Assembly: GCF_000720325.1 (NCBI RefSeq)
Contig: NZ_JOJM01000031.1
Coordinates: forward strand, 1-64,000
Direction: 5' to 3'
DNA: 64,000 nt
Source of the DNA: Streptomyces sp. NRRL B-1347
GTDB lineage: Bacteria; Actinomycetota; Actinomycetes; Streptomycetales; Streptomycetaceae
The notes under the pieces are model-generated. The model did no database searches, was not told the DNA's origin, and was given only the letters and a program-made list of their open reading frames with translations. A program made the translations under genes and the position numbers. Below are positions 37,007 to 46,215 of the stretch, piece after piece. How positions within the stretch are numbered: position 1 is the stretch's first letter; every line of letters begins with the position of its first letter.

Positions 37007-37125
37007 GGCCGCGGCGGAGTTGACGTAACAGAACCCCCGGCCTGCACGAGGATCCCGGCACGCACGAGAACCGCGGCACACACGGGGACCACGTCCCACG
37101 CACAGCGAGAGGAGCCACCTTCCCC

Positions 37126-38142
37126 ATGCCACCGCTTCCCATCGGCCTGCTCGGCGCGGGCGGCATCGCCCGCGCCCATCTGCCCGGCTGGCTGGAACTG
37201 GGCGCCACCGTCGTCGTCCACACCCAGGACGGTTCGGGCGAGAAGCTCGCCGCCGAGTACGCGGGGCGCGGCCACCCCGTCACCGCCGTGCCCACCCTCG
37301 ACGAACTCCTGGAGCGCTCCCGCGCCGTCGACGTCTGCACCCCCACCCCCACCCACAAGGACCTCGTGCTCGCCGCCGTCGCCGCCGGACGGCACGTGGT
37401 CTGTGAGAAGCCGCTCGCCCTGACGGCCGCGGACGCGGCAAAGATGGCGGCCGCCGCCACCGCCGCGGGCGTCCTGCTGCACCCCGCGCACGTCGTGCGC
37501 TACTTCCCGGCGTACGCGGCCCTGCACGAGGCCGTCGTGCGCGGCGACCTCGGCCGGCTAGCCGTCCTGCGCTTCAGCCGCGCCAGCGCCCGCCCGCAGT
37601 GGGCGCCCTGGTTCGGGGACCCCGCCCAGTCCGGCGGGGTGCTCATGGACCTGATGGTGCACGACATCGACGTCGCCCGCTGGATCGCGGGCGAGGTGGT
37701 GCGCGTGCACGCGCGGACGCGCGGCACCGAGCTCGCCACCGGAACGCCCGCCGAAGTCGTCACCGCCACCGCGGTCCTCACCCACGCCTCCGGCGCGATC
37801 AGCCATGTGAACGGCCTGTGGGGGCTGCCGGACCAGCCGTTCCGCACCACGTTCCGGGTCGCGGGGGCCGACGGGCTGCTGCACCACGACTCGGCCGCCG
37901 TGCCCGGCTTCCGCATCACCGCGCAGGGCGTGCGCCCCCCGAACGAGGGCATCCCGTCGACGCCCATGACCGAGAGCCCCTACCTCACCCAGCTGCGCGA
38001 GTTCGCCGCCTCCTGGGACCACCCCGGGCTCGTGCCCCGGGTGCGCGCCGACGACGGCGTCGCCGCGGTGCGCGTCGCGCGGGCCGCCATCGAGTCGAAC
38101 CGCACCGGCCGTGCCGTGTCCCTTGAGGAGGACATCCGATGA
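37126..38142 (+). CDS. Gfo/Idh/MocA-family oxidoreductase 1
   Basis: A 338-residue NAD(P)-dependent sugar oxidoreductase. The Rossmann motif is GLLGAGGIARAH, the catalytic lysine is in CEKPLAL, and the conserved Gly/Asp-His region reads GGVLMDLMVHDIDVARW. It should oxidise a sugar or cyclitol imported by the transporter. Its stop overlaps the start of a second enzyme of the same family, suggesting two sequential steps or a heteromer. Confidence 0.92.
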   Translation: MPPLPIGLLGAGGIARAHLPGWLELGATVVVHTQDGSGEKLAAEYAGRGHPVTAVPTLDELLERSRAVDVCTPTPTHKDLVLAAVAAGRHVVCEKPLALTAADAAKMAAAATAAGVLLHPAHVVRYFPAYAALHEAVVRGDLGRLAVLRFSRASARPQWAPWFGDPAQSGGVLMDLMVHDIDVARWIAGEVVRVHARTRGTELATGTPAEVVTATAVLTHASGAISHVNGLWGLPDQPFRTTFRVAGADGLLHHDSAAVPGFRITAQGVRPPNEGIPSTPMTESPYLTQLREFAASWDHPGLVPRVRADDGVAAVRVARAAIESNRTGRAVSLEEDIR

Positions 38143-39146
38143 AAGTCGCCGTCCTGTCGTTCGCCCACGTCCACGCGGCCGCCTATCTGCGGCTGCTGCG
38201 GGACCTGCCGGGCGTGGAGGTCCTCGGCAGCGACCCGTCCGCCGCGTCCGCCGCGCCCGGCGAGGTGCGCGGCCGCGCGTTCGCCGCGTCCCTGGACGTG
38301 CCGTACGCCGACACCTACGAGGAGGCCTTCGCCTGGCGGCCCGACGCCGTGGTGGTGTGCTCGGAGAACGCCCGCCACCGCCCGCTCGTGGAGCTGGCCG
38401 CCGCGCACCGCGTCGACGTGCTGTGCGAGAAGCCGCTCGCGGCCACCGCGGCGGACGGCGAGGCGATGGTCGCCGCCTGCCGCGCCGCGGGCGTGCGCCT
38501 CGCGGTCGCGTACCCGGTGCGCTTCAGCCCGGCGTACGCGGCCGTCAAACGCGCCGTGACCTCGGGCGACACGGGACGGGTGCTCGCCGTGTCCGGCGCC
38601 AACAACGGGCACATGCCCACCCGCGCGCGCCGCTGGTTCGCCGACCCCGGGCTCGCGGGCGGCGGCGCCCTGATGGACCACACCGTCCACATCGCCGATC
38701 TGCTCGACGACCTGCTCGGGGCCCGCGCCGTGGAGGTGTACGCGCAGACCAACAACCTCCTGTACGAGGACGAGGTCTCCGTCGAGACCAGCGGCCTGGT
38801 CACCGTCACCTACGACAACGGCGCCGTCGCCACCATCGACTGCAGCTGGTCCCACCCGCGCTCCCACCCCTCCTGGGGCGGCCTCGAACTCACCGTCGTC
38901 GGCGAGCGCGCGACCCTGGAGATGGACGCCTTCGACCAGAAGGTGCACGGCTTCAGCGAGCGCCACGGCCGCGGGGTCGAGCTGCCCTTCGGCGTCGATC
39001 TGGACGCGCGGATGCTGCGCGCGTTCCTCTTCGGCCCCGGCGCCGACGGCATGGACGTCGCCGACGGCGACGGCGGTCTGCGCACCCTGCGGATCGTCGA
39101 GGCGGGGTACGCCTCGGCGCGGCAGGGGGTGCCGGTGCCGGTCTGA
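38139..39146 (+). CDS. Gfo/Idh/MocA-family oxidoreductase 2
   Basis: A 335-residue relative of the preceding enzyme with CEKPLAA and GGGALMDHTVHIADLLDD. The Rossmann glycines are poorly conserved (MKVAVLSFAHVHAAAY), so cofactor binding may differ; some family members lose them. It is the last gene of the operon and is convergent with the DUF1876 gene 31 bases away. Confidence 0.9.
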   Translation: MKVAVLSFAHVHAAAYLRLLRDLPGVEVLGSDPSAASAAPGEVRGRAFAASLDVPYADTYEEAFAWRPDAVVVCSENARHRPLVELAAAHRVDVLCEKPLAATAADGEAMVAACRAAGVRLAVAYPVRFSPAYAAVKRAVTSGDTGRVLAVSGANNGHMPTRARRWFADPGLAGGGALMDHTVHIADLLDDLLGARAVEVYAQTNNLLYEDEVSVETSGLVTVTYDNGAVATIDCSWSHPRSHPSWGGLELTVVGERATLEMDAFDQKVHGFSERHGRGVELPFGVDLDARMLRAFLFGPGADGMDVADGDGGLRTLRIVEAGYASARQGVPVPV

Positions 39147-39177
39147 GGACGCCGCAGGGGCGCGGCGGCAGGCGCGG

Positions 39178-39450
39178 CTACTGCGCCAGCGGATGCGAGT
39201 GCCGCCCCGTGGCCTCGTCGATCTCCGTGTGGGCCTTGCCGAGCAACTGCGAGGCGCAGTCCATCAGGGCCCGCGCGCCCGCGATCTCCTCTCCGACCCT
39301 GAGCTGCTCGGGGTCGGAGGGGTGGCGCATGGCGTAGCCGCGCGCCCGCAGCTCCGTGCCGTCCGCGAGCCGCAGCAGGGCCGCCGCGCTGGTGCGGTGG
39401 CCGTCCTCCTGGAATTCGAGCTCTACGTGCCATCCGACTGGCGTGGTCAT
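39178..39450 (-). CDS. DUF1876 domain protein
   Basis: A 90-residue protein of the actinobacterial DUF1876 family (starts MTTPVGWHVELEF; GHRTSAAALLRLADGTEL; C-terminal DEATGRHSHP). The function is unknown; related proteins are often linked to dormancy or stress regulons in actinobacteria. It is transcribed alone and convergent with the oxidoreductase operon. Confidence 0.85.
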   Translation of the reverse strand: MTTPVGWHVELEFQEDGHRTSAAALLRLADGTELRARGYAMRHPSDPEQLRVGEEIAGARALMDCASQLLGKAHTEIDEATGRHSHPLAQ

Positions 39451-39583
39451 GACGGGTCACCTCCCGGGGGTCACCCCCCGTACCTCCAGGGTGCGCCCGG
39501 CACGTACGGAAAGCGAACGCGGTCGCCCCCGGCGGGACCCCTGGCGGGACGGCCCCCCGGCGGGGCGGCGGGCGCCGGTGCGG

Positions 39584-41059
39584 TCAGCCGCCGAAGAGCT
39601 GCGTCCAGTACGTGCCCGCCGAGCCGCCGCCCGCGAAGCCGACGCCCAGGTGGGTGAAGGCGGGCTTGAGGATGTTCGCCCGGTGTCCCGGGCTGTTCAT
39701 CCAGCCCTCGACGACCTCGGCGGGGGAGCGCTGGCCGCAGGCGATGTTCTCCCCGACCGCGCGGTGGGGGCTGCCCGCCGCGGCGGCGCGGTGCCAGGGC
39801 TCGCTGCCGTCCGGCGCGGTGTGGGCGTAGAACGCGCGGGCGATCATGTCCGCGCTGTGGGCCTGCGCGGCCGCCGCGAGCCGGGGGTCCGGTGCGAGGG
39901 GCCGCAGCCCGGCGGCCGCCCGGTGGCCGTTGGTGAGCCTGAGCACCTCGGCCGTGGACCGGGCGAGGCCCTGCGGTGTGAGGGGCTCGGCCCACAGCGC
40001 CGTCCAGAACACGTCTCCGGAGCGGCCGTCCGGCACCTGCCCGAGGCCGACGTGGGTGTATGCCCGGTCCAGGATCGTGCGCCGGGAGCCGCCGTCGCCC
40101 AGGCAGTAGTCGAGGAGGTCGGCAGGGGTGGGCGGGCCCGACACCAGGTGCTCGCCGATCGTCAGATAGGCATAGCCTCCCGCCGCCACGCGCTGGTACA
40201 GCGAGGTGCCGTCCGCGCTCTCCGAGCCGAGGGCCCCGCGCGCCGCCATGCCCGCCGCGTGCGTGCGGGCGGCCTCGGCGAGGCGGGCGTCCCACTGGAC
40301 GGGCGGGGCACCGGCGGCCGCACGCGCGGAGTTCACCCGGGCGAGGAAGTCCTGGAGGGGGCCGGGTGGTGCCGATCCGGCAGGGCCGCGCGCGGGTGCG
40401 TACGCCGGGGGCGGCGGGGCGGCGGGCGCCGCCGTGGCGCGGGGGCGGGGCATGACGACGGTGATCGCCTCGCTCGCGGCGCGGCCGCCCGCCGCGGAGC
40501 CGGCCCCGCCCGCGGCCGCACCGGTCCCGCCTGCCGCGCCGGTCCCGCCCCCCGCGCCGGGTCCGTCCGCCGCCGCGGGCTCCTCCGTCACTTCGAGGCC
40601 GAAGTCCCGTGCCACCCCGGCGAGCCCTTCCGCATACCCCTGGCCGATCGCGCGCAGCTTCCACGCGGTGCCCCTGCGGTAGATCTCGGCGAGCAGCAGC
40701 ACGGTCTCCTGCCGTGGGCGCGGCGGTGCGAACCGCGCGACCGTCTGCCCGCGGGGGCCGCCGACCTGGAGCACGATCGAGGGCAGCCGGTCCAGCGGCG
40801 TGTCGGGCTCGGCCGGGCTGACCACCAGGGTGACGCGGCTCGCGCCGGGGCGCAGACGGTGCGCCTCGACCGTGAGCGTGTCCCCGGCGAGGCGGGTGCC
40901 CGGGGCCGCGGGCTGGTTGTAGAACACGAAGTCCGCGTCGCCCGCCACCTTGCCGCTGTCGCCGGTGATGAGGGCGGACAGGTCGAAGGGGCCGGGCACG
41001 CGGAGCGTCAGGGTGCCGTCGGGCAGGGGCGTATTGCCTCCCGGGACCAGCTCGATCAT
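39584..41059 (-). CDS. TerD domain fused to two CAP (SCP-like) domains
   Basis: A 491-residue fusion. The TerD domain (about 1-160) has the calcium-site segment GDADFVFYNQP and the C-terminal WKLRAIGQGYAEGL. A disordered Ala/Gly/Pro linker (about 160-225) follows, then two CAP domains (about 228-355 and 365-491). The second CAP has the canonical GENIACG and HRANIL motifs; the first is degenerate (GEHLVSG). No signal peptide is present although CAP domains are usually secreted, so the protein is expected in the cytoplasm with the TerD machinery. The start at 41059 begins the TerD fold exactly. Confidence 0.88.
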   Translation of the reverse strand: MIELVPGGNTPLPDGTLTLRVPGPFDLSALITGDSGKVAGDADFVFYNQPAAPGTRLAGDTLTVEAHRLRPGASRVTLVVSPAEPDTPLDRLPSIVLQVGGPRGQTVARFAPPRPRQETVLLLAEIYRRGTAWKLRAIGQGYAEGLAGVARDFGLEVTEEPAAADGPGAGGGTGAAGGTGAAAGGAGSAAGGRAASEAITVVMPRPRATAAPAAPPPPAYAPARGPAGSAPPGPLQDFLARVNSARAAAGAPPVQWDARLAEAARTHAAGMAARGALGSESADGTSLYQRVAAGGYAYLTIGEHLVSGPPTPADLLDYCLGDGGSRRTILDRAYTHVGLGQVPDGRSGDVFWTALWAEPLTPQGLARSTAEVLRLTNGHRAAAGLRPLAPDPRLAAAAQAHSADMIARAFYAHTAPDGSEPWHRAAAAGSPHRAVGENIACGQRSPAEVVEGWMNSPGHRANILKPAFTHLGVGFAGGGSAGTYWTQLFGG

Positions 41060-41366
41060 GGGCGCCGCCTGTGGGTCGGGTCGGTGGTGCCCGTCTCGGC
41101 CGGGCGCTGTCGGGTGAACGCGCGGGCCCGCCGCCCGGGTTCCCGTGCCGTCGGACCGCTGGCGGAGCGCGGTGTCACCTCCGGGGCCGACGCCGCTCCC
41201 GCGCGCGGCGGGGACGCCTCCGCACGCCTGCGACCGGAGCCGGATTCGGCACGCGGCGCGGCGGTATTAGCGTGGACCCCGCACAGGGCGATCCCCTGCG
41301 CACCGGCAAAACCGGCAAAACATGACGAATAAGTCAAGACCCGACAGGATCCGAGGTGCCCGCCCC
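41060..41366. other. Non-coding gap upstream of the radical SAM gene
   Basis: The gap contains no credible gene. It holds a TATTAG box near 41271, a tandem ACCGGCAAA repeat (41302-41319) and a GAGG ribosome site at 41353. It is the presumed shared promoter region for the TerD-CAP gene and the radical SAM gene. Confidence 0.4.
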
Positions 41367-42710
41367 ATGCCCAGGCGTACGGAGTTGATCGAAGGACTCA
41401 TGCAGCGGCATCCGCTGGTGCCGCGCGAGGCCGTGATCAAGGAGGACCTGCTGCGCGGTGGCGTGGCCTTCGACGAGTCGGCGCTCAGCGACAGTGCCAA
41501 CGAGGCCTCCGGCGACGTCAAGCCGAAGTCGTACTTCATCTTCTCCTTCGACCACGGCACCCTGCCGGAGCTCGGCGCCGCGGCCCTGCGCCGCCCGCCG
41601 GAGGAGATCGTGCTCACCGGCGGCCCCTACGAGCTGCGCCGCACCGTGGTGTCGGTGCGCGTCAACCCCTCGTCCCCGTACCGCGTGGCCGCCGACGGCG
41701 ACGGCGTGCTCGGCCTCTACCTGGACGGCCAGCGCATCTCCGACGTCGGCGTGCCGCCGATGCCGGAGTACTACCGGCACAAGCTCGCGAACGGCAAGTC
41801 GGTCATGGAGGTGGCGCCCACCATCCAGTGGGGCTACCTGATCTACCTCACGGTCTTCCGGGTCTGCCAGTACTTCGGCGCCAAGGAGGAGTGCCAGTAC
41901 TGCGACATCAACCACAACTGGCGCCAGCACAAGGCGGCGGGCCGCCCGTACACGGGCGTCAAGCCCGTCGACGAGGTCCTGGAAGCCCTGGAGATCATCG
42001 ACAAGTACGACACCGCGAAGACGTCCACGGCGTACACGCTCACCGGCGGCGCCGTCACCTCGCAGATCGGCGGCAAGGACGAGGCCGACTTCTACGGCCA
42101 GTACGCCAAGGCCATCGAGGAGCGCTTCCCCGGCCGCTGGATCGGCAAGGTCGTCGCCCAGGCGCTGCCCAAGGAGGACGTCCAGCGCTTCCACGACTAC
42201 GGGGTGCGCATCTACCACCCGAACTACGAGGTGTGGGACCGCCGCCTCTTCGAGCTGTACTGCCCCGGCAAGGAGCGCTACGTCGGCCGCGACGAGTGGC
42301 ACCGCCGGATCCTGGACTCCGCCGAGGTCTTCGGGGCGCGCAACGTCATCCCGAACTTCGTGGCGGGCGTCGAGATGGCCGAGCCGTTCGGCTTCACGAC
42401 CGTCAACGAGGCCATCGACTCGACCGTCGAGGGCCTGCGCTACTTCATGGCGCACGGCATCACGCCGCGCTTCACCACCTGGTGCCCGGAGCCCACGACG
42501 CCGCTCGGCAAGGCCAATCCGCTGGGCGCGCCGCTGGAGTACCACGTGCGGCTGCTCCAGGAGTACCGCGCGACGATGCAGGAGTTCGGGCTCTCCTCGC
42601 CGCCCGGCTACGGCCCCGCGGGCCCCGGCAACGCGGTGTTCTCGGTCAGCTCCTTCATGGACAGCCTCCCGGCCGAAGAGGCGGCGCCCGAGGCGCCCGA
42701 GAAGGTGTAG
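41367..42710 (+). CDS. Radical SAM protein with a CX8CX2C cluster motif
   Basis: A 447-residue radical SAM-like enzyme. Cys167, Cys176 and Cys179 (VCQYFGAKEECQYCDINHN) give a CX8CX2C spacing instead of the usual CX3CX2C; the following barrel contains YTLTGGAVTSQ and a long conserved C-terminal part (CPEPTTPLGKANPLGAP). No partner gene identifies the substrate; the next gene encodes a small secreted peptide but shows no leader-like features. The start at 41367 is preferred because GAGG lies 8 bases upstream; the earlier ATG at 41322 lacks one. I do not recognise a named subfamily. Confidence 0.75.
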   Translation: MPRRTELIEGLMQRHPLVPREAVIKEDLLRGGVAFDESALSDSANEASGDVKPKSYFIFSFDHGTLPELGAAALRRPPEEIVLTGGPYELRRTVVSVRVNPSSPYRVAADGDGVLGLYLDGQRISDVGVPPMPEYYRHKLANGKSVMEVAPTIQWGYLIYLTVFRVCQYFGAKEECQYCDINHNWRQHKAAGRPYTGVKPVDEVLEALEIIDKYDTAKTSTAYTLTGGAVTSQIGGKDEADFYGQYAKAIEERFPGRWIGKVVAQALPKEDVQRFHDYGVRIYHPNYEVWDRRLFELYCPGKERYVGRDEWHRRILDSAEVFGARNVIPNFVAGVEMAEPFGFTTVNEAIDSTVEGLRYFMAHGITPRFTTWCPEPTTPLGKANPLGAPLEYHVRLLQEYRATMQEFGLSSPPGYGPAGPGNAVFSVSSFMDSLPAEEAAPEAPEKV

Positions 42711-42833
42711 CGCGCCGCGGGCGCGGTGCCGGATCGATTCAGCGGCCTCTTCCGGGTGACGGGGTGGATATCGGGACATCGCGGAGGGCAGCTCTGCGGA
42801 GGATCACCCACTTCGTACGCAGAAAGGCTGTTC

Positions 42834-43022
42834 ATGCGCCGTATCGCTGCCCTCGCCGTCGGAACGCTCGCTCTCCTCGGGGCGGTCGCCGCACCCGCGA
42901 GCGCCGTCCCTGACCCGGTGGCCACCGTCGACTGTGCCGTCCAGGAAGTGACGGGCCTCGTGGACCTGGCCAACCTCGGTGTCCCGACCGAGGTGCCGGG
43001 CACGGGGTGCCTCGCCCCGTGA
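42834..43022 (+). CDS. Small secreted protein
   Basis: A 62-residue protein with a signal peptide (MRRIAALAVGTLALLGAVAAPASA) and a mature part of about 38 residues with two cysteines that could form a disulfide (DCAVQEV and GTGCLAP). A purine-rich AAAGG site precedes the ATG at 42834; the frame extends to 42726 but that part is not gene-like. The function is unknown. It lies 123 bases after the radical SAM gene. Confidence 0.75.
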   Translation: MRRIAALAVGTLALLGAVAAPASAVPDPVATVDCAVQEVTGLVDLANLGVPTEVPGTGCLAP

Positions 43023-43141
43023 GCTGAGCGGGCGGGCGAGCGGGCCCCTTCTCCCGCTCGTCCGCTCCGGGACCCCGGCCCTTCGGCCGGGCCGCTGTGC
43101 CTACACTGCGGCCACAAGATCCCGAAGGGTCGGAGGCACCC

Positions 43142-43864
43142 GTGAACGTGACCGTGATCACCGGTGGCAGCCGTGGCATCGGCGCCGCCGTCGCCCTGCG
43201 GCTCGCGCAGGATGGCCATGACATGGCCATCGGCTACCGCTCCGACGCCGAGGCCGCCGAGCGGGCCGCCGACGCAGTCCGCGCCACCGGGCGCCGCTGC
43301 GTCACCGTCGCCCTCGACACGGCGGACGAGCACGACGTGGACCGGCTCTTCGACGCCGCCGCCGAACTCGGCCCGGTCACGGGCCTGGTGAACAACGCGG
43401 GCGTCAGCGGCCCGAACGGCCCCCTCGCCGAGGCCGACGCCGAGGGCATGCGCCGCGCCCTCGACGTGAACGTGCTCGGCTATCTGCTCTGCGCCCGCCG
43501 CGCCGTGCGCGACATGACCCGCACCGGCGGCGGCGCGATCGTGAACATCTCCTCGGCCGCGGCCACCCTCGGCAGCCCCGGCCAGTACGTCCACTACGCC
43601 GCGACCAAGGCCGCCACGGACGCGCTGACCGTCGGCCTGGCCAAGGAGGTCGCGGGCCTCGGCATCCGCGTCAACTGCGTGGCCCCCGGCATCATCTGGA
43701 CCGAGTTCCACGAGGACCCGCAGCGTCCGGCGAAGCTCGCCGACGTCATCCCCATGGGCCGCTCCGGCCGCCCCGAGGAGATCACCGGCGCCGTGTCGTG
43801 GCTCCTGTCGGACGACGCCTCGTACGCGACGGGCGCGGTGCTGCGCGTCGCGGGCGGGATGTGA
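43142..43864 (+). CDS. Short-chain dehydrogenase/reductase (FabG-like)
   Basis: A 240-residue classical SDR: the Rossmann motif TGGSRGIG, NNAG, catalytic Ser in NISSA and Tyr-Lys in YAATK. It reduces 3-ketoacyl or related carbonyls with NAD(P)H. A GTG start at 43142 with GGAGG upstream is chosen; a longer frame from 43097 has no homology. The acetyltransferase gene follows 38 bases downstream. Confidence 0.93.
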   Translation: MNVTVITGGSRGIGAAVALRLAQDGHDMAIGYRSDAEAAERAADAVRATGRRCVTVALDTADEHDVDRLFDAAAELGPVTGLVNNAGVSGPNGPLAEADAEGMRRALDVNVLGYLLCARRAVRDMTRTGGGAIVNISSAAATLGSPGQYVHYAATKAATDALTVGLAKEVAGLGIRVNCVAPGIIWTEFHEDPQRPAKLADVIPMGRSGRPEEITGAVSWLLSDDASYATGAVLRVAGGM

Positions 43865-43902
43865 GGGGCGCAAGGGCCCACGAGGGCAGGGGAGAACAGA
43901 CC

Positions 43903-44481
43903 GTGGAACTGCGTACCGTTCGCCTCACCGACGACGTCGTCCTGCGCCCGGCGGCCGTCGCGGACGCCGCGGCCCTCGCCCGCGCCTACGACCGCAGCCG
44001 CGCCCACCTCGGCCCGTGGGATCCGCGGCGCCCGCCCGAGTTCTTCACGACGGCCGGTCAACTGGCCCTGCTGCGCACGTACGAGCAGGAGCTCGCGGAC
44101 GGCCTTCGGGCGCGCTGGCTGCTGTGGGACGAGTCCGGGGCGCGCGACGGCGAGGAGGCCGTCGTCGCCGGCGGCATCGCGCTCTCCAACATCGTGGGCG
44201 GCCCGCTCCGCAGCGCCAGCCTCGGCTACTGGACGGACGCGGCGTACGCCGGGCGCGGCCTGGCCACCGCCGCCGTGACCGCGGTGTGCGCCGCCGCCGA
44301 CGCCGAGCTGCGGCTGCACCGCGTGGAGGCGGGCACCCTCCTGCACAACGCTGCCTCGCAGCGGGTGCTCGCCAAGTGCGGCTTCACGGAGTACGGCCTG
44401 GCCCCCGCCTATCTGCACATCAACGGCGCCTGGCAGGACCACCGGCTGTTCCAGCGCATCCTCAACGACCGCGAGCCGTAG
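43903..44481 (+). CDS. GNAT-family N-acetyltransferase (RimJ/RimL-type)
   Basis: A 192-residue acetyltransferase with the acetyl-CoA loop region YAGRGLATAAV and the C-terminal LHRVEAGTLLHNAASQRVLAKCGF typical of ribosomal-protein N-acetyltransferases. Start is GTG 43903 with GGGGAG upstream. It may form an operon with the SDR gene. The substrate is unknown. Confidence 0.9.
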   Translation: MELRTVRLTDDVVLRPAAVADAAALARAYDRSRAHLGPWDPRRPPEFFTTAGQLALLRTYEQELADGLRARWLLWDESGARDGEEAVVAGGIALSNIVGGPLRSASLGYWTDAAYAGRGLATAAVTAVCAAADAELRLHRVEAGTLLHNAASQRVLAKCGFTEYGLAPAYLHINGAWQDHRLFQRILNDREP

Positions 44482-44590
44482 GGCGGTTCGCGCAGCGCCC
44501 GGGTTTTGTCACCCGGGTACCTAGACCCGCCCCGCCCGGCGTCCCACTGTGGTCCCTCCTTTCCGTCCCACCGTGTGGAGGGAACCAGCC

Positions 44591-45721
44591 GTGAGACGAA
44601 GACGATTTGTGTCAGGGACGCTCGGCGCGCTGTCGGGGATCGCGCTCGGCCCGGCGGCGGTCCGCGCCGCCGCGGCGGCGCCGCGGGCGCAGGGCTGGCA
44701 GGCGGTGCCCGCGCCCGGCAGCACCCCGCCCGCGCAGCTGCGCCGGATCGCCGCCGCCGGGCCCCGACTGGCCTGGGCCGTGGGCGAGGAGGCCGTCGGC
44801 GGCTCGGCGCCCTCGCGGGCGCTCGCCATGGTCTGGAACGGCACCGCCTGGTCGAAGACCGACGTGTCCTCGCCGGCCTACGAAGGGCGCCTGATCGACG
44901 TCGCCGGGGTCTGCGCCGACGCGGCGTGGAGCGTGGGCTGGCCCACCGGCAGCGCGAGCCCGCTGCTGCGCTGGGACGGCACCACCTGGCGCGAGGCCGC
45001 GTTCCCCGGCAAGGGCGAGCCGGACGTGCGGCTGAGCGCGGTGGCCGTCGGGCCCGACCGGCGGGTGTGGGTCAGTGGCACCCGGGGCGGCTCCACCCGG
45101 CTGCTGCACCGGGACGGCAAGCGGTGGCGGTGGCTCGACCCGCTGCCCGCGCCGGGCGTCAACCTGTACCGCGTGGTGCTGCGCACGCCGGACGAGGTCT
45201 GGGTCTGCGGCGACCGGGCGGCGGGCGGCGGCTGGACCGGGTTCGTGGCCCGGTGGAACGGCTCGTGGACGGTGCTGCCGCCGCTCGTGGGCCTGCGGCA
45301 GACCTTCGCCGACGTCCACGCGGTCGCCGCGGACGACGTCTGGGCCGTGGGCAACGAGTTCGGCGTCGGCGGGCCTCCCGGACGCCCCGGCAACCCCATC
45401 CTGCGGCACTGGGACGGCACCGCCTGGAGAGAGGTGGACGCCGGGTTCACCCTCGGCTCGCTGTCCTCGGTCGCGGGCGACGCACAGGGCCGCCCCGCGT
45501 GGATATCGGCCTGGAACTACCAGGACCAGAGCCGCAGTACGTACTTGCGGTACGACGCCGGCACCTGGACCACGGTGCGCGGACCCGCGGGCCCCGCCCC
45601 CGCGCCCTACGTCAACGACCTCGCCCGCACCCCGGGCACATCGGGCTTCTGGTCGTGCGGGATGACCAGGTCGGCCCCCTACCCGCCGACCGAGGCGTAC
45701 ACGGAACGCTTCGACGCCTGA
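44591..45721 (+). CDS. Secreted beta-propeller-like protein
   Basis: A 376-residue protein with a twin-arginine-like signal (VRRRRFVSGTLGALSG; ends near AAAAAPRA) and repeated Trp-centred blades (VWNGTAWSKTD, RWDGTTWREAA, HWDGTAWREVD and others), consistent with a five- to seven-bladed propeller. The GTG at 44591 has GGAGGGA upstream. It is likely exported and binds or senses something outside the cell; no catalytic motif was recognised. Confidence 0.8.
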   Translation: MRRRRFVSGTLGALSGIALGPAAVRAAAAAPRAQGWQAVPAPGSTPPAQLRRIAAAGPRLAWAVGEEAVGGSAPSRALAMVWNGTAWSKTDVSSPAYEGRLIDVAGVCADAAWSVGWPTGSASPLLRWDGTTWREAAFPGKGEPDVRLSAVAVGPDRRVWVSGTRGGSTRLLHRDGKRWRWLDPLPAPGVNLYRVVLRTPDEVWVCGDRAAGGGWTGFVARWNGSWTVLPPLVGLRQTFADVHAVAADDVWAVGNEFGVGGPPGRPGNPILRHWDGTAWREVDAGFTLGSLSSVAGDAQGRPAWISAWNYQDQSRSTYLRYDAGTWTTVRGPAGPAPAPYVNDLARTPGTSGFWSCGMTRSAPYPPTEAYTERFDA

Positions 45722-45763
45722 ATTCGTTGGCCACACCACCTACCTGGGTCGTAACCTCGGCCC

Positions 45764-46198
45764 GTGAACCAGCGCAAGCGCAAGAAGTACTCCCGCCACC
45801 TGTTCGAAGCGATCTGGGGCGGCGACCGCGCCCGGGTCAGGGCGCTGCTGCGGGCCGGTGTCGACCCGGAGCGCCCTGACAGCGAGGGCACGACGCCGCT
45901 GTACGAGGCCTGCGTGAACGGCAGGACGGGCGTTGCCCGGCTGCTCCTGAAGGCGGGCGCCGCCCCGGACGCCGAGAGCGCCGGACTCGGCGCGGAGGGC
46001 ACGCCCCTGTGCGCGGCCGCCTGTTGGGGGCGCACCGCGACCGTGTGCGAACTGCTGGCGCACGGCGCCGACCCGAACCTCCGCGAGGAGAACGGCACGG
46101 GCTGGTCACCGCTGGCGTGGGCGCGCGCCGGCGGCCACTCCGAGACGGCCGACGTCCTCCTCGCGGCGGGCGCTGTCCCGCCCGAGAGGGCCGCCTGA
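45764..46198 (+). CDS. Ankyrin-repeat protein
   Basis: A 144-residue protein with about three and a half ankyrin repeats (TPLYEACVNGRTGVARLLLKAGA, TPLCAAACWGRTATVCELLAHGA, SPLAWARAGGHSETADVLLAAGA). It starts with GTG and a basic NQRKRKKYSR segment. The role is protein binding; no partner is evident. Its stop is 18 bases from the convergent regulator gene. Confidence 0.92.
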   Translation: MNQRKRKKYSRHLFEAIWGGDRARVRALLRAGVDPERPDSEGTTPLYEACVNGRTGVARLLLKAGAAPDAESAGLGAEGTPLCAAACWGRTATVCELLAHGADPNLREENGTGWSPLAWARAGGHSETADVLLAAGAVPPERAA

Positions 46199-46215
46199 GA
46201 GCTGTGCCGCCTGCC

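Noticed and set aside
41322..41366. Upstream ATG as start of the radical SAM gene
   Set aside because: It lacks a ribosome site, while ATG 41367 has GAGG at good distance.
42834..43022. The small peptide as a ribosomal peptide precursor modified by the radical SAM enzyme
   Set aside because: It has a normal Sec signal peptide, no leader-core pattern and no other maturation or export genes nearby.
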